From assembly GCF_020400655.1 (NCBI RefSeq), contig NZ_JAINRC010000012.1, forward strand, positions 248,001 through 312,000: a stretch of 64,000 bases of DNA, given 5' to 3'. The notes below the pieces were generated by a model that was not told where the DNA came from, searched no databases, and was given only the letters and a program-made list of their open reading frames with translations. Made by a program: the position numbers and the translations under genes. This document shows, in pieces, positions 51,413 through 61,442 of this stretch. The stretch's first letter is position 1, and each line of letters starts with the position of its first letter. This DNA is from Streptomyces spinosus (GTDB lineage Bacteria; Actinomycetota; Actinomycetes; Streptomycetales; Streptomycetaceae).

Positions 51413-53389
51413 GTGTCAGACGTCCGTGTGATCATCCAACGCGATTCCGAGCGGGAAGAACGCGTGGTGACGACGGGCACTACGGCCGCCGACCTCTTCG
51501 CGGGCGAGCGCTCGATCATCGCCGCGCGCGTGGGCGGCGAGCTGAAGGACCTCGCGTACGCACTGTCCGACGGCGACGAGGTCGAGGGCGTCGAGATCTC
51601 GTCCGAGGACGGCCTGAACATCCTGCGCCACTCCACCGCGCACGTCATGGCGCAGGCCGTGCAGGAACTGTTCCCCGAGGCCAAGCTGGGCATCGGCCCC
51701 CCCGTCAAGGACGGCTTCTACTACGACTTCGACGTCGAGAAGCCGTTCACGCCCGAGGATCTCAAGGCCATCGAGAAGAAGATGCAGGAGATCCAGAAGC
51801 GCGGGCAGCGCTTCGCCCGCCGTGTCGTCACCGACGACGCGGCCCGCGAGGAGCTCGCGGACGAGCCCTACAAGCTGGAGCTGATCGGCCTCAAGGGCTC
51901 GGCGTCGCACGACGACGGCGCGGACGTCGAGGTCGGCGCCGGCGAGCTGACGATCTACGACAACCTGGACGCCAAGACCGGCGAGCTGTGCTGGAAGGAC
52001 CTGTGCCGCGGTCCCCACCTGCCCTCGACCCGCCTCATCCCGGCGTTCAAGCTGATGCGCAACGCGGCCGCCTACTGGCGCGGCAGCGAGAAGAACCCGA
52101 TGCTCCAGCGCATCTACGGCACCGCCTGGCCCTCCAAGGACGAGCTGAAGGCGTACCTGGACTTCCTCGCCGAGGCCGAGAAGCGCGACCACCGCAAGCT
52201 CGGCAGCGAGCTGGACCTGTTCTCCATCCCGGAGCAGATCGGCTCCGGCCTCGCCGTCTTCCACCCCAAGGGCGGCATCGTCCGCCGGGTCATGGAGGAC
52301 TACTCGCGGCGCCGCCACGAGGAGGAGGGCTACGAGTTCGTCTACACCCCGCACGCGACGAAGGGGAAGCTCTTCGAGACGTCCGGGCACCTGGACTGGT
52401 ACGCCGACGGCATGTACCCGCCCATGCAGCTCGACGAGGGCGTGGACTACTACCTCAAGCCCATGAACTGCCCGATGCACAACCTGATCTTCGACGCGCG
52501 CGGCCGGTCGTACCGCGAACTGCCGCTGCGCCTCTTCGAGTTCGGGACCGTGTACCGGTACGAGAAGTCGGGCGTCGTGCACGGCCTGACCCGCGCCCGC
52601 GGCTTCACGCAGGACGACGCGCACATCTACTGCACCCGTGAGCAGATGTCCGACGAGCTGGACAAGACGCTCACCTTCGTCCTCGGCCTGCTGCGCGACT
52701 ACGGCCTGACCGACTTCTACCTGGAGCTGTCCACCAAGGACCCGGAGAAGTTCGTCGGCTCCGACGAGGTCTGGGAGGAGGCGACCGAGACCCTGCGCCA
52801 GGTCGCCGAGAAGCAGGGCCTGCCCCTCGTCCCCGACCCGGGCGGTGCCGCCTTCTACGGCCCGAAGATCTCCGTCCAGGCCAAGGACGCCATCGGCAGG
52901 ACCTGGCAGATGTCGACCATCCAGCTCGACTTCAACCTGCCCGAGCGGTTCAACCTGGAGTACACGGGCCCCGACGGCTCCAAGCAGCGCCCGGTCATGA
53001 TCCACCGCGCGCTGTTCGGTTCCATCGAGCGGTTCTTCGCCGTCCTGCTGGAGCACTACGCGGGCGCCTTCCCGGCGTGGCTGGCGCCGGTCCAGGCGAT
53101 CGGCATCCCGATCGGCGACGCGCACGTGGACTACCTGCAGAAGTTCGCCGCCGCGGCCAGGAAGCGGGGCCTGCGCGTCGAGGTGGACTCCTCCTCGGAC
53201 CGCATGCAGAAGAAGATCCGCAACGCCCAGAAGCAGAAGGTGCCCTTCATGGTCATCGCCGGCGACGAGGACATGTCGAACGGCTCGGTGTCCTTCCGCT
53301 ACCGCGACGGCTCGCAGGAGAACGGCATCCCGTTCGACGAGGCCCTCGCGAAGATCGCCAAGGTGGTCGAGGAGCGGGCCCAGGTCTGA
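51413..53389 (+). CDS. thrS: Threonyl-tRNA synthetase
   Basis: 658 residues from a GTG with AGGAGA upstream. The order is a TGS domain (about 1-60), the editing domain with HSTAHVMAQAV and CRGPHLP, the class II catalytic core with motif 2 (FGTVYRYEKSGVVHGLTRARGFTQDDAH) and zinc ligands (MNCPMH), and the C-terminal anticodon-binding domain. It charges tRNA-Thr. A perfect 16-bp terminator follows. The next gene encodes a HIT protein, as in mycobacteria. Confidence 0.97.
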   Translation: MSDVRVIIQRDSEREERVVTTGTTAADLFAGERSIIAARVGGELKDLAYALSDGDEVEGVEISSEDGLNILRHSTAHVMAQAVQELFPEAKLGIGPPVKDGFYYDFDVEKPFTPEDLKAIEKKMQEIQKRGQRFARRVVTDDAAREELADEPYKLELIGLKGSASHDDGADVEVGAGELTIYDNLDAKTGELCWKDLCRGPHLPSTRLIPAFKLMRNAAAYWRGSEKNPMLQRIYGTAWPSKDELKAYLDFLAEAEKRDHRKLGSELDLFSIPEQIGSGLAVFHPKGGIVRRVMEDYSRRRHEEEGYEFVYTPHATKGKLFETSGHLDWYADGMYPPMQLDEGVDYYLKPMNCPMHNLIFDARGRSYRELPLRLFEFGTVYRYEKSGVVHGLTRARGFTQDDAHIYCTREQMSDELDKTLTFVLGLLRDYGLTDFYLELSTKDPEKFVGSDEVWEEATETLRQVAEKQGLPLVPDPGGAAFYGPKISVQAKDAIGRTWQMSTIQLDFNLPERFNLEYTGPDGSKQRPVMIHRALFGSIERFFAVLLEHYAGAFPAWLAPVQAIGIPIGDAHVDYLQKFAAAARKRGLRVEVDSSSDRMQKKIRNAQKQKVPFMVIAGDEDMSNGSVSFRYRDGSQENGIPFDEALAKIAKVVEERAQV

Positions 53390-53403
53390 GCCGCCCGAGC
53401 ACC

Positions 53404-53437
53404 GAAGGCCCCCGGGACCATGGTCCCGGGGGCCTTC
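53404..53437 (+). terminator. Terminator of thrS
   Basis: GAAGGCCCCCGGGACC and its exact complement form a 16-bp stem around AT, within 15 bases of the thrS stop. Confidence 0.9.
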
Positions 53438-53531
53438 CCCGTCCCTGCCCGCCGGCCGGGTCCGGCCACGGAACGCCGGCCGGCCGCCCCGGCGACACGC
53501 CGGGAAGGGCCGAAGCCATATGCTGCCTAGC

Positions 53532-54080
53532 ATGACGAGTGAGCCGGAGCAGCAGATCGGAGTGGGGACGCAGGACGCGTTCCAGCGCCTGTGGACGCCC
53601 CACCGGATGGCCTACATCCAGGGTGAGAACAAGCCGACCGGCCCGGGGGCCGGCGACGGCTGCCCCTTCTGCTCGATTCCGGCCAAGTCGGACGAGGACG
53701 GGCTGGTCGTCCGGCGCGGTGAGCACGTGTACGCCGTCCTCAACCTGTACCCGTACAACGGCGGCCACCTGATGACCGTGCCCTACCGCCACGTGGCCGA
53801 CTACACGGACCTGACCGGACCGGAGACGGCCGAGCTGGCGGAGCTGACCAAGCAGGCCATGACCGCCCTGCGGACCGCGTCCGGCGCGCAGGGGTTCAAC
53901 ATCGGGATGAACCAGGGCGGGGTGGCGGGAGCCGGTATCGCCGCGCACCTGCACCAGCACATCGTCCCGCGCTGGGGCGGCGACACGAACTTCATGCCGG
54001 TCGTGGGCCACACGCGGGTGCTTCCGCAGCTCCTGGCGGACACCCGGAAGATGCTGGCGGAGGCGTGGCCGACGGCGTGA
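53532..54080 (+). CDS. HIT-family nucleotide hydrolase/transferase (Ap4A phosphorylase-like)
   Basis: 182 residues from the ATG of MTSEPEQQIG, seven bases after a TATGCT -10, so it is probably leaderless; an ATG four codons upstream lies inside the -10 region. A zinc-site CPFC (about 45) and the histidine triad HLHQHIVPRW are complete. The mycobacterial orthologue next to thrS is a diadenosine tetraphosphate phosphorylase. The role here would be to remove Ap4A made by synthetases such as ThrRS. Confidence 0.9.
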   Translation: MTSEPEQQIGVGTQDAFQRLWTPHRMAYIQGENKPTGPGAGDGCPFCSIPAKSDEDGLVVRRGEHVYAVLNLYPYNGGHLMTVPYRHVADYTDLTGPETAELAELTKQAMTALRTASGAQGFNIGMNQGGVAGAGIAAHLHQHIVPRWGGDTNFMPVVGHTRVLPQLLADTRKMLAEAWPTA

Positions 54081-54175
54081 GCCCGTCCGGCACGTGAGGA
54101 CGAGGCCGTCCACGGCCGGCGCGCGGGTCCGGGGACGGCCCCCCGGCTCCGGCACCGGCCGGACCGACGGAAGGC

Positions 54176-55822
54176 CTACGCGTCGTAGACGTCGGCCTTC
54201 TTCGGCATCGGGTCCTGGACGTTGCCGCTGAGGAAGGCCGAGCGGGCGCCGAACTTCTCCGTGTTCACGCCGTTCTCCTCCAGGAGCTTGATCGCGGCGG
54301 AGTGCACCACGCGCAGCACCGGTGTCGCCGCGCGCAGCGCGTCGTCGGCCATGAAGCGATGGCGCCACGGCTGGTCGGCCCAGGCGTGCCGCAGGCCGAA
54401 CGGCTCGGGCAGGCCCAGTGAGCCGCCGAGCCAGTTCAGCAGCGGCGGGTACCAGGTCAGCGGGGCGCGCACGGCGAGCCGTACCACCTCGTCGGTGGTG
54501 ACCAGCGGCAGCTTGATCGTGCGGTTCTCCCAGGGCTTGAAGGACTTGGCGACCTCCTTGGTCGGCGCCTCCGGCTTGCTGGTGAACAGCGAGTTCACCG
54601 GTCCCAGCGCGTGCCCCGTGACCTCGATGCGCAGCGTCTCGTGCAGCACGGTGACCGTGATCAGCATGGTGATGACCAGCTGCCCGTCCCACAGGGTCCA
54701 CTGCACGCCCAGGTAGTGCCGGTCACCGCTGCCGAACTGCTGTTTGTTGCAGATGTCCTGTATGGCGTGCGGCTTGACCTGGAAGGCCTCGACGTCGGTG
54801 CCCTCGGGCCGGGACACCGCCGTGGCCTTCTCGCCGATCGGGGTGACGATCCAGTGCCGTATCGACGGCTTGGGGAAACCGCCGGTGTTCAGCGGGCCGC
54901 GCTCCAGCAGGGCCAGCTGGTCGTGGATCGCGCGCACGACGTCCCAGCTGCGGAAGGGGTGGATCTCCCGGCCGGGGTCGGCGGGCACGAGGTCCTCGGC
55001 GAGCTGCCAGGCGCCCCAGCGGGTGCCCATGCCGAGTATGCCCTTGGGGCCGGCGTAGAAGACCGAGTTCGACTGCTGCTCGGCGCTCAGCCGGGCCAGC
55101 GACTGGCGCAGCTCCTCCGCGGCGGTCTGGCCCGGACCGCGCGGCACGGCCTCCGGGACCTTGGCGCCGACGCTGGTGCCCGAGAGCAGGCCGTCCCAGC
55201 GCACGCGCAGGTCCGCGGCGGTGCGCTCGCAGATGCGCTTGGCCCAGAACCAGCCGAGCACGGGGACGACCACGGACGCGCGGGCGTACCAGGCCCAGAA
55301 GCCGGAGAACGGCATCTTGATCAGGAACAGCGCGGCGAGCACACCGACGCCCAGCAGGAGCGCGGTCGCCAGGGCCCCGGCCCGCTTGTCCTCGCGCCGG
55401 GCGACGAAGGTGCGCAGTTGGAAGACGAGCAGCCAGCCGATCATCCCGGGCAGGAAGAGCAGTCCGCAGACGACGGTGATGGCCGTCAGGCGGTTGTCGC
55501 GCTCCCGGCGGATGTTGTTGGCCGCCAGCGCGTGCTCCACCACGAACTTCGGTTCGGTGCCGAAGGACTGGATGAGCGGCTTGCGTCCGGGGGCGAGCAT
55601 CCGGTCGACGAGGGCCCGGGAGAACGCCTCACCGAGATTAGGCCGGAACAGCTTGATCCGGCCGGGCTTGACGGTCGACTGGTGCCACTCGTTGTCGGCC
55701 TTCTTGATCTCCTCGATCGGGCTGTCCCGGTACGCCGCGGAGGCCAGCGCGGAGGTCGCCGCCTGCCCCTCGTCGCCCGAGACGGGTACCTGGGGCCCGT
55801 CCCACTCCGTTCCAAACGACAT
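54176..55822 (-). CDS. Conserved membrane protein of unknown function
   Basis: 548 residues from the ATG of MSFGTEWDGP. Membrane segments: LTAITVVCGLLFLPGMIGWLLV (about 115-135), ATALLLGVGVLAALFLI (about 155-172) and an amphipathic FWAWYARASVVVPVLGWFWA (about 178-198). The long C-terminal part (about 200-548) is soluble and ends KKADVYDA. No catalytic motif is evident. It lies opposite in direction between the HIT gene and the EF-G-like gene. Confidence 0.75.
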   Translation of the reverse strand: MSFGTEWDGPQVPVSGDEGQAATSALASAAYRDSPIEEIKKADNEWHQSTVKPGRIKLFRPNLGEAFSRALVDRMLAPGRKPLIQSFGTEPKFVVEHALAANNIRRERDNRLTAITVVCGLLFLPGMIGWLLVFQLRTFVARREDKRAGALATALLLGVGVLAALFLIKMPFSGFWAWYARASVVVPVLGWFWAKRICERTAADLRVRWDGLLSGTSVGAKVPEAVPRGPGQTAAEELRQSLARLSAEQQSNSVFYAGPKGILGMGTRWGAWQLAEDLVPADPGREIHPFRSWDVVRAIHDQLALLERGPLNTGGFPKPSIRHWIVTPIGEKATAVSRPEGTDVEAFQVKPHAIQDICNKQQFGSGDRHYLGVQWTLWDGQLVITMLITVTVLHETLRIEVTGHALGPVNSLFTSKPEAPTKEVAKSFKPWENRTIKLPLVTTDEVVRLAVRAPLTWYPPLLNWLGGSLGLPEPFGLRHAWADQPWRHRFMADDALRAATPVLRVVHSAAIKLLEENGVNTEKFGARSAFLSGNVQDPMPKKADVYDA

Positions 55823-56071
55823 TCCCGCCCCCATCACCGCCGGTGCCGTTCCTGCGGCCTTCCCGACTTCCCTGCCCCGCACACCTGTTGGACCGCACGT
55901 CGTGCCGGCACCGGTCGGCTGCCGGTCGGTCGCGGCACGACGACATCAGGTGATCAGCGTATCCGCCGGCACCGACAGCGCGTGGGCGGACGGCCGAAGC
56001 CGCCCGCCCGTGCGCCGGTCGTGCGCCGGTGTACCAGGGCCTCTCCTTCGGATCAGGCCGAACGAAAGAAC

Positions 56072-58273
56072 CTAGGCCTCGTCCCCGGCCTGTTCGCGGA
56101 TGCGTTCGGCGATCTGCGGCGGCATCGGCTCGTGCCGGGCGTACCCCCGGTCGAAGCGGGCCGTGCCGTGCGACAGCGAACGCAGGTCCACGGTGTACCG
56201 TCCGATCTCGAACTCGGGCACCTCGGCGCGGATCAACGTGCGTCCCGTGCCCACCTGTTCGGTGCCGAGCAGCCGGCCGCGACGGCTGGAGAGGTCGCTC
56301 ATCACGGCCCCCACGTAGTCGTCGCCGACCAGGACGGTCACCTCGGCGACCGGCTCCAGCAGATGGATCCTCGCGTCCGCCGCGGCCTCGCGCAGCGCGA
56401 GCGCGCCCGCCGTCTGGAAGGCGGCGTCGGAGGAGTCCACCGAGTGGGCCTTGCCGTCCACCAGCGTGACCCGCACGTCGACCAGGGGGTAGCCGGCGGC
56501 GACCCCCTTGGCGGCCTGAGCGCGGACGCCCTTCTCTACGGACGGGATGAACTGGCGGGGCACCGCGCCGCCGACCACCTTGTCCACGAACTCGATGCCC
56601 GAGCCGCCCGGCAGCGGTTCGACCTCGATCTCGCAGATGGCGTACTGGCCGTGGCCGCCGGACTGCTTGACGTGCCGGCCGCGCCCGGTGGCCCGGGTCG
56701 CGAACGTCTCCCGCAGGGAGACCCGGTGCGGGACGACGTCGACCTGGACGCCGTAGCGGCTGCGCAGCCGTTCCAGGGCGACGTCGGCGTGGGCCTCGCC
56801 CAGGCACCACAGGACGACCTGGTGGGTGTCCTGGTTCTGCTCCAGGCGCATGGTCGGGTCCTCGGCGACCAGCCGGGACAGCCCCTGGGAGAGCTTGTCC
56901 TCGTCGGCCTTGCTGTGCGCGTGGATGGCGAGCGGCAGCAGCGGGTCGGGCATCTGCCAAGGTTCCATCAGGAGCGGGTCGTCCTTGGCGGAGAGGGTGT
57001 CGCCGGTCTCGGCCCGGCCGAGCTTGGCCACGCAGACCAGGTCGCCGGCGACGGCGTGGGTGACCGGGCGCTGCTGTTTGCCGAACGGCATGGACAGGGC
57101 GCCGACCTTCTCGTCCACGTCGTGGTCCTCGTGCCCGCGGTCGGCGAGGCCGTGCCCGGAGACGTGCACGGTCTGGTCCGGGCGCAGAGTGCCGGAGAAG
57201 ACGCGGACCAGCGAGAGCCGGCCGACGTACGGGTCGGAGGAGGTCTTGACGACCTCGGCGACCAGCGGGCCGTCCGTGTCGCACGGCTTCAGCTCGCGCG
57301 GCTCGCCGTCGACCGTGGTCACCCCGGGCAGCGGATGCTCGAACGGGGTCGGGAAGCCGCGCGTGACCAGCTCCAGCAGCTCCACCGTGCCGAGGCCCTG
57401 CCTCGCGCCCTCGGCGGCGGGGGCGGCGGCCAGCACGGGGAAGAACGAACCGCGTGCCACGGCCCGCTCCAGGTCCTCGATCAGCGTCTTGACCTCGACC
57501 TGCTCACCGCCCAGGTAGCGGTCCATGAGGGTCTCGTCCTCGCTCTCCGCGATGATCCCCTCGATGAGCCGGTTGCGGGCCTCCTCGATGTCCGGGAGCT
57601 GGTCCTCGCCGGGTTCGGACTCCTTGCGCTCCCCGGTCGAGTAGTCGAACAGCTTCCGCGACAGCAGCCCGACGAGCCCGGTCACGGGCGCGTGCCCGTC
57701 GGGGCCCTCGGGGCCGCGCAGCGGCAGGTACAGCGGCAGGACGGCGTCGGGGTCGTCACCGCCGAAGGCCTCCGCGCAGATCCGGGTCATCTCCTCGAAG
57801 TCGGCGCGGGCGGCCTCCAGGTGCGTGATCACGATCGCACGGGGCATGCCCACGGCCGCGCACTCCTCCCACACCATCCGGGTCGATCCGTCCACGCCGT
57901 CGGAGGCCGAGACGACGAAGAGGGCCGCGTCCGCCGCGCGCAGACCGGCCCTCAGCTCACCGACGAAGTCGGCGTAGCCGGGAGTGTCCAGGAGGTTGAC
58001 CTTGATGCCGTCCCATTCGACCGGCACGAGGGAGAGCTGTACCGAGCGCTGCTGCCGGTGCTCGATGTCGTCGTGGTCGGAGACGGTACCGCCGTCCTCG
58101 ACGCGCCCCGCCCGGTTCACCGCCCCCGCGGTCAGCGCGAGCGCCTCCACGAGGGTCGTCTTTCCCGAGCCGGAGTGGCCGACCAGCACCACATTCCGTA
58201 TGGACGCGGGTCGGTCGGCCGCCAGAGCCCTGCCGGCGGCCCCAGGGTGGTGTGTCTGTGCCTTGTCGCCCAT
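56072..58273 (-). CDS. EF-G-like GTPase paralogue (EF-G2 type) lacking the NKxD motif
   Basis: 733 residues from an ATG with GGAGGCAGG upstream. The P-loop GHSGSGKTTL and the G3 motif DTPGYADFVGE are intact. Where EF-G has NKMD, this protein has THLE (VITHLEAARADFEE), and the G2 region is HRQQRSVQLSL without RGITI. EF-G domains II-V follow (VKTSSDPYVGRLSLVRVFSGTL; LGEAHADVALERL; VTVLVGDDYVGAVMSDLSSRRGRLLG). It should bind the ribosome or a related partner but may be a poor GTPase, like mycobacterial EF-G2. Divergent from pgsA. Confidence 0.88.
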   Translation of the reverse strand: MGDKAQTHHPGAAGRALAADRPASIRNVVLVGHSGSGKTTLVEALALTAGAVNRAGRVEDGGTVSDHDDIEHRQQRSVQLSLVPVEWDGIKVNLLDTPGYADFVGELRAGLRAADAALFVVSASDGVDGSTRMVWEECAAVGMPRAIVITHLEAARADFEEMTRICAEAFGGDDPDAVLPLYLPLRGPEGPDGHAPVTGLVGLLSRKLFDYSTGERKESEPGEDQLPDIEEARNRLIEGIIAESEDETLMDRYLGGEQVEVKTLIEDLERAVARGSFFPVLAAAPAAEGARQGLGTVELLELVTRGFPTPFEHPLPGVTTVDGEPRELKPCDTDGPLVAEVVKTSSDPYVGRLSLVRVFSGTLRPDQTVHVSGHGLADRGHEDHDVDEKVGALSMPFGKQQRPVTHAVAGDLVCVAKLGRAETGDTLSAKDDPLLMEPWQMPDPLLPLAIHAHSKADEDKLSQGLSRLVAEDPTMRLEQNQDTHQVVLWCLGEAHADVALERLRSRYGVQVDVVPHRVSLRETFATRATGRGRHVKQSGGHGQYAICEIEVEPLPGGSGIEFVDKVVGGAVPRQFIPSVEKGVRAQAAKGVAAGYPLVDVRVTLVDGKAHSVDSSDAAFQTAGALALREAAADARIHLLEPVAEVTVLVGDDYVGAVMSDLSSRRGRLLGTEQVGTGRTLIRAEVPEFEIGRYTVDLRSLSHGTARFDRGYARHEPMPPQIAERIREQAGDEA

Positions 58274-58582
58274 GATCCTGCCTCCCGTGCACGGTGAGGG
58301 TGGGCGCGGACACGCGGGATCCGCGTGTGCGGCGGCTCCGGCGACGCCCGCGGTCATTCGAGCTTTCCACTCCCGTCACGCCGCGTCCATACGAAGGACC
58401 GCGACGGGTGCGCAGCGTGCGTGCGCGGCACCGATCCCGTCACGCACGCCCCGCGCGCGACGGCACGCGCCGGTTCCCGGCGCGGCTGTGGGTGCCCGCC
58501 CGCCACGCACACGCGCGCGTGGCTACGATGGGCCAGCCGGCGGCCACCAGGGGCCACGGCGACACCGACCGTCGGGAAGGCC
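58274..58582. other. Divergent promoter region between the EF-G-like gene and pgsA
   Basis: It contains a palindrome ACACGCGG-GAT-CCGCGTGT (58310-58328) and the GGGAAGG ribosome site of pgsA. No gene seen. Confidence 0.5.
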
Positions 58583-59248
58583 ATGCTGAACAAGTACGCG
58601 CGTGCATTCTTCACGCGTGTCCTCACACCGTTCGCCGCGTTTCTCATCCGCCGGGGCGTGAGCCCCGACGCGGTCACGCTCATCGGCACGGCCGGGGTGA
58701 TCGCGGGGGCGCTGGTCTTCTACCCCAGGGGCGAGTTCTTCTGGGGCACGGTCGTGATCACCCTGTTCGTCTTCTCCGACCTGGTCGACGGCAACATGGC
58801 CCGCCAGCTGGGCCGCTCCAGCCGCTGGGGCGCCTTCCTGGACTCCACCCTGGACCGGGTCGCCGACGGCGCGATCTTCGGCGGCTTCGCGCTCTGGTAC
58901 GCGGGCAACGGGAACGACAACGTGCTGTGCGCGGTGTCGATCTTCTGCCTCGCGAGCGGCCAGGTGGTGTCGTACACCAAGGCGCGCGGCGAGTCGATCG
59001 GGCTGCCGGTCGCCGTCAACGGGCTCGTCGAGCGTGCCGAGCGGCTGGTGATCTCGCTGGTCGCGGCCGGTTTCGCGGGCCTGCACAAGTTCGGTGTGCC
59101 GGGCATCCAGTGGCTGCTGCCCATCGCCCTGTGGATCGTCGCCGTCGGCAGCCTCGTCACCCTGGTCCAGCGGGTCGTCACCGTCCGCCGCGAGTCCGCC
59201 GAGGCGGAGGCGGCGGCCCGGCAGAGCACGAGCGAGGCGACGCAGTGA
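58583..59248 (+). CDS. pgsA: Phosphatidylinositol phosphate synthase (CDP-alcohol phosphatidyltransferase)
   Basis: 221 residues. The CDP-alcohol motif D-G-x2-A-R-x8-G-x3-D-x3-D is complete (DGNMARQ... GAFLDSTLDRVAD). About six membrane helices. In actinobacteria the gene in this position makes phosphatidylinositol phosphate from CDP-diacylglycerol and inositol phosphate. The last bases overlap the next gene. Annotation of the precise alcohol rests on synteny with the acyltransferase and PimA-like genes. Confidence 0.92.
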   Translation: MLNKYARAFFTRVLTPFAAFLIRRGVSPDAVTLIGTAGVIAGALVFYPRGEFFWGTVVITLFVFSDLVDGNMARQLGRSSRWGAFLDSTLDRVADGAIFGGFALWYAGNGNDNVLCAVSIFCLASGQVVSYTKARGESIGLPVAVNGLVERAERLVISLVAAGFAGLHKFGVPGIQWLLPIALWIVAVGSLVTLVQRVVTVRRESAEAEAAARQSTSEATQ

Positions 59249-60153
59249 GCGCCGCCGACCGGCTCACCGACGCGCTGTACGGGCTCGGCTGGGGCACCGT
59301 CAAGAAGCTCCCGGAACCGGTCGCGGTGCGCCTCGGCCGGACCATCGCCGACCTCGCCTGGAAGCGGCGCGGCAAGGGCGTGAAGCGGCTGGAGGCCAAC
59401 TACGCGCGCGTGGTGCCGGACGCCACCGCGGAACGGCTCGCCGAGCTGTCCCGCGCGGGCATGCGCTCCTACCTGCGCTACTGGATGGAGTCCTTCCGGC
59501 TGCCGGCCTGGAGCGCCGAGCGCGTCCGGACGGGCTTCGACCCGAAGGACGTCCACCACCTGACCGACGGCCTCGCCGCCGGCCGGGGCGTGATACTCGC
59601 CCTGCCCCACCTGGCCAACTGGGACCTGGCCGGCGCCTGGGTCACCACGGAGCTGAGGACGCCGTTCACGACGGTCGCCGAGCGGCTGAAGCCCGAGACG
59701 CTGTACGACCGCTTCGTCGCCTACCGCGAGGGCCTCGGCATGGAGGTCCTGCCGCACAGCGGCGGCTCCGCCTTCGGTGCCCTGGCCCGCAGGCTGCGCG
59801 ACGGCGGCCTGGTCTGCCTGGTGGCCGACCGCGACCTGTCCGCCTCCGGCGTCGAGGTCGACTTCTTCGGCGAGACGGCCCGGATGCCGGCCGGACCGGC
59901 CCTGCTGGCCCAGCAGACCGGCGCGCTGCTGCTGCCCGTCACCCTCTGGTACGACGAGACGCCCGTCATGAAGGGCCGGGTGCATCCGGCGATCGAGGTC
60001 CCCGAGTCAGGCAACCGCGCCGAGAAGACGTCTGTCATGACACAGGCGCTGGCCGACGCCTTCGCCACCGGGATCGCGGACCACCCGGAGGACTGGCACA
60101 TGCTCCAGCGGCTGTGGCTCGCCGACCTCGACCCCGCGAAGGGACCCGCGTGA
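59245..60153 (+). CDS. Phosphatidylinositol mannoside acyltransferase (PatA-like)
   Basis: 302 residues from a GTG overlapping pgsA. The lauroyl-acyltransferase-type box PHLANWD (H-x4-D) is present, and VADRDLSASGVEVDFFG is the second conserved block. It would transfer a fatty acyl group to the mannose of PIM1. It overlaps the glycosyltransferase gene, so the three are one operon. Confidence 0.9.
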   Translation: MSAADRLTDALYGLGWGTVKKLPEPVAVRLGRTIADLAWKRRGKGVKRLEANYARVVPDATAERLAELSRAGMRSYLRYWMESFRLPAWSAERVRTGFDPKDVHHLTDGLAAGRGVILALPHLANWDLAGAWVTTELRTPFTTVAERLKPETLYDRFVAYREGLGMEVLPHSGGSAFGALARRLRDGGLVCLVADRDLSASGVEVDFFGETARMPAGPALLAQQTGALLLPVTLWYDETPVMKGRVHPAIEVPESGNRAEKTSVMTQALADAFATGIADHPEDWHMLQRLWLADLDPAKGPA

Positions 60154-61313
60154 GAATCGGGATCGTCTGCCCGTACTCCTGGGACGTGCCCGGTGGCGTC
60201 CAGTTCCACATCCGCGACCTCGCCGAGTACTTCCTGCGGCTCGGCCACGAGGTGTCCGTCCTCGCCCCGGCCGACGACGACACCCCGCTGCCGCCGTACG
60301 TGGTCTCCGCGGGCCGCGCGGTCCCGGTGCCGTACAACGGCTCGGTGGCCCGGCTGAACTTCGGCTTCCTGTCGGCCGCGCGGGTACGGCGCTGGCTGCA
60401 CGAGGGCGCCTTCGACGTGGTGCACATCCACGAGCCGACCTCGCCCTCGCTGGGCCTGCTGACCTGCTGGGCGGCGTCCGGCCCGATCGTGGCCACCTTC
60501 CACACCTCCAACCCGCGCTCGCGCGCGATGATCGCCGCGTACGCGATCCTCCAGGCGGCGCTGGAGAAGATCAGCGCGCGGATCGCGGTCAGCGAGTACG
60601 CCCGCCGCACCCTGGTCGAGCACCTCGGCGGGGACGCGGTGGTGATCCCCAACGGCGTCGACGTGGACTTCTTCGCCAGGGCCGAGCCCAAGCCCCAGTG
60701 GCAGGGCGACACCATCGGCTTCATCGGCCGCATCGACGAGCCCCGCAAGGGCCTGCCGGTCCTGATGCGGGCCCTGCCGCGCATCCTCGCCGAGCGGCCG
60801 GGGGCCCGGCTGCTGGTCGCCGGCCGGGGCGACGAGGAGGCGGCCGTCGAGGACCTGCCGAAGGAGCTGCGCTCCCGTGTCGAGTTCCTCGGCATGATCA
60901 GCGACGAGGACAAGGCGCGGCTGCTGCGCAGCGTCGACCTGTACGTCGCCCCCAACACCGGCGGGGAGAGCTTCGGCATCATCCTGGTCGAGGCGATGTC
61001 CGCGGGCGCCCCCGTGCTCGCCTCCGACCTGGACGCGTTCGTGCAGGTCCTCGACCAGGGCCAGGCCGGCGAGGTCTTCACGAACGAGGACGCCGACGCG
61101 CTGGCCGAGGCGGCCGTACGGCTGCTGCGGGACCCCGCCCGCCGGACCGCACTGCGCGAGCGCGGCAGCGCCCACGTACGGCGGTTCGACTGGTCCACGG
61201 TCGGCGCGGACATCCTGTCCGTCTACGAGACCGTGACGGCGGGCGCGGCGGCAGTGGCCGCGGACGAACGCACGACGGGCCTGAGAGCGCGCTTCGGGCT
61301 GGCACGGGACTGA
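60150..61313 (+). CDS. pimA: Phosphatidylinositol alpha-mannosyltransferase (PimA-like, GT4)
   Basis: 387 residues from a GTG overlapping the upstream stop. The N-terminal Rossmann domain begins RIGIVCPYSWDVPGGVQ, as in PimA. The GT4 E-x7-E donor motif is in GGESFGIILVE. GDP-mannose transfer to phosphatidylinositol is the first step of PIM synthesis. Streptomyces usually contain only early PIMs, so the pathway probably stops near here. The C-terminal tail is Ala/Thr-rich. Confidence 0.9.
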   Translation: MRIGIVCPYSWDVPGGVQFHIRDLAEYFLRLGHEVSVLAPADDDTPLPPYVVSAGRAVPVPYNGSVARLNFGFLSAARVRRWLHEGAFDVVHIHEPTSPSLGLLTCWAASGPIVATFHTSNPRSRAMIAAYAILQAALEKISARIAVSEYARRTLVEHLGGDAVVIPNGVDVDFFARAEPKPQWQGDTIGFIGRIDEPRKGLPVLMRALPRILAERPGARLLVAGRGDEEAAVEDLPKELRSRVEFLGMISDEDKARLLRSVDLYVAPNTGGESFGIILVEAMSAGAPVLASDLDAFVQVLDQGQAGEVFTNEDADALAEAAVRLLRDPARRTALRERGSAHVRRFDWSTVGADILSVYETVTAGAAAVAADERTTGLRARFGLARD

Positions 61314-61442
61314 GCGCCGGGCCGGGGCGGGCGGGCTGTCCGAGCCGAGCCGCGGGGACCCGGCCGGAGCCGCTCCCGGGCCGTGCCCAGCGGCGCGGTA
61401 CCGGCTCGTGGCGGCGGTCCGCGCAGCCGATAGCCTTCCGGC

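Noticed and set aside
54611..58297. 1228-codon plus-strand frame opposite the membrane protein and EF-G-like genes
   Set aside because: Shadow of two minus-strand genes; no domain, no start site.
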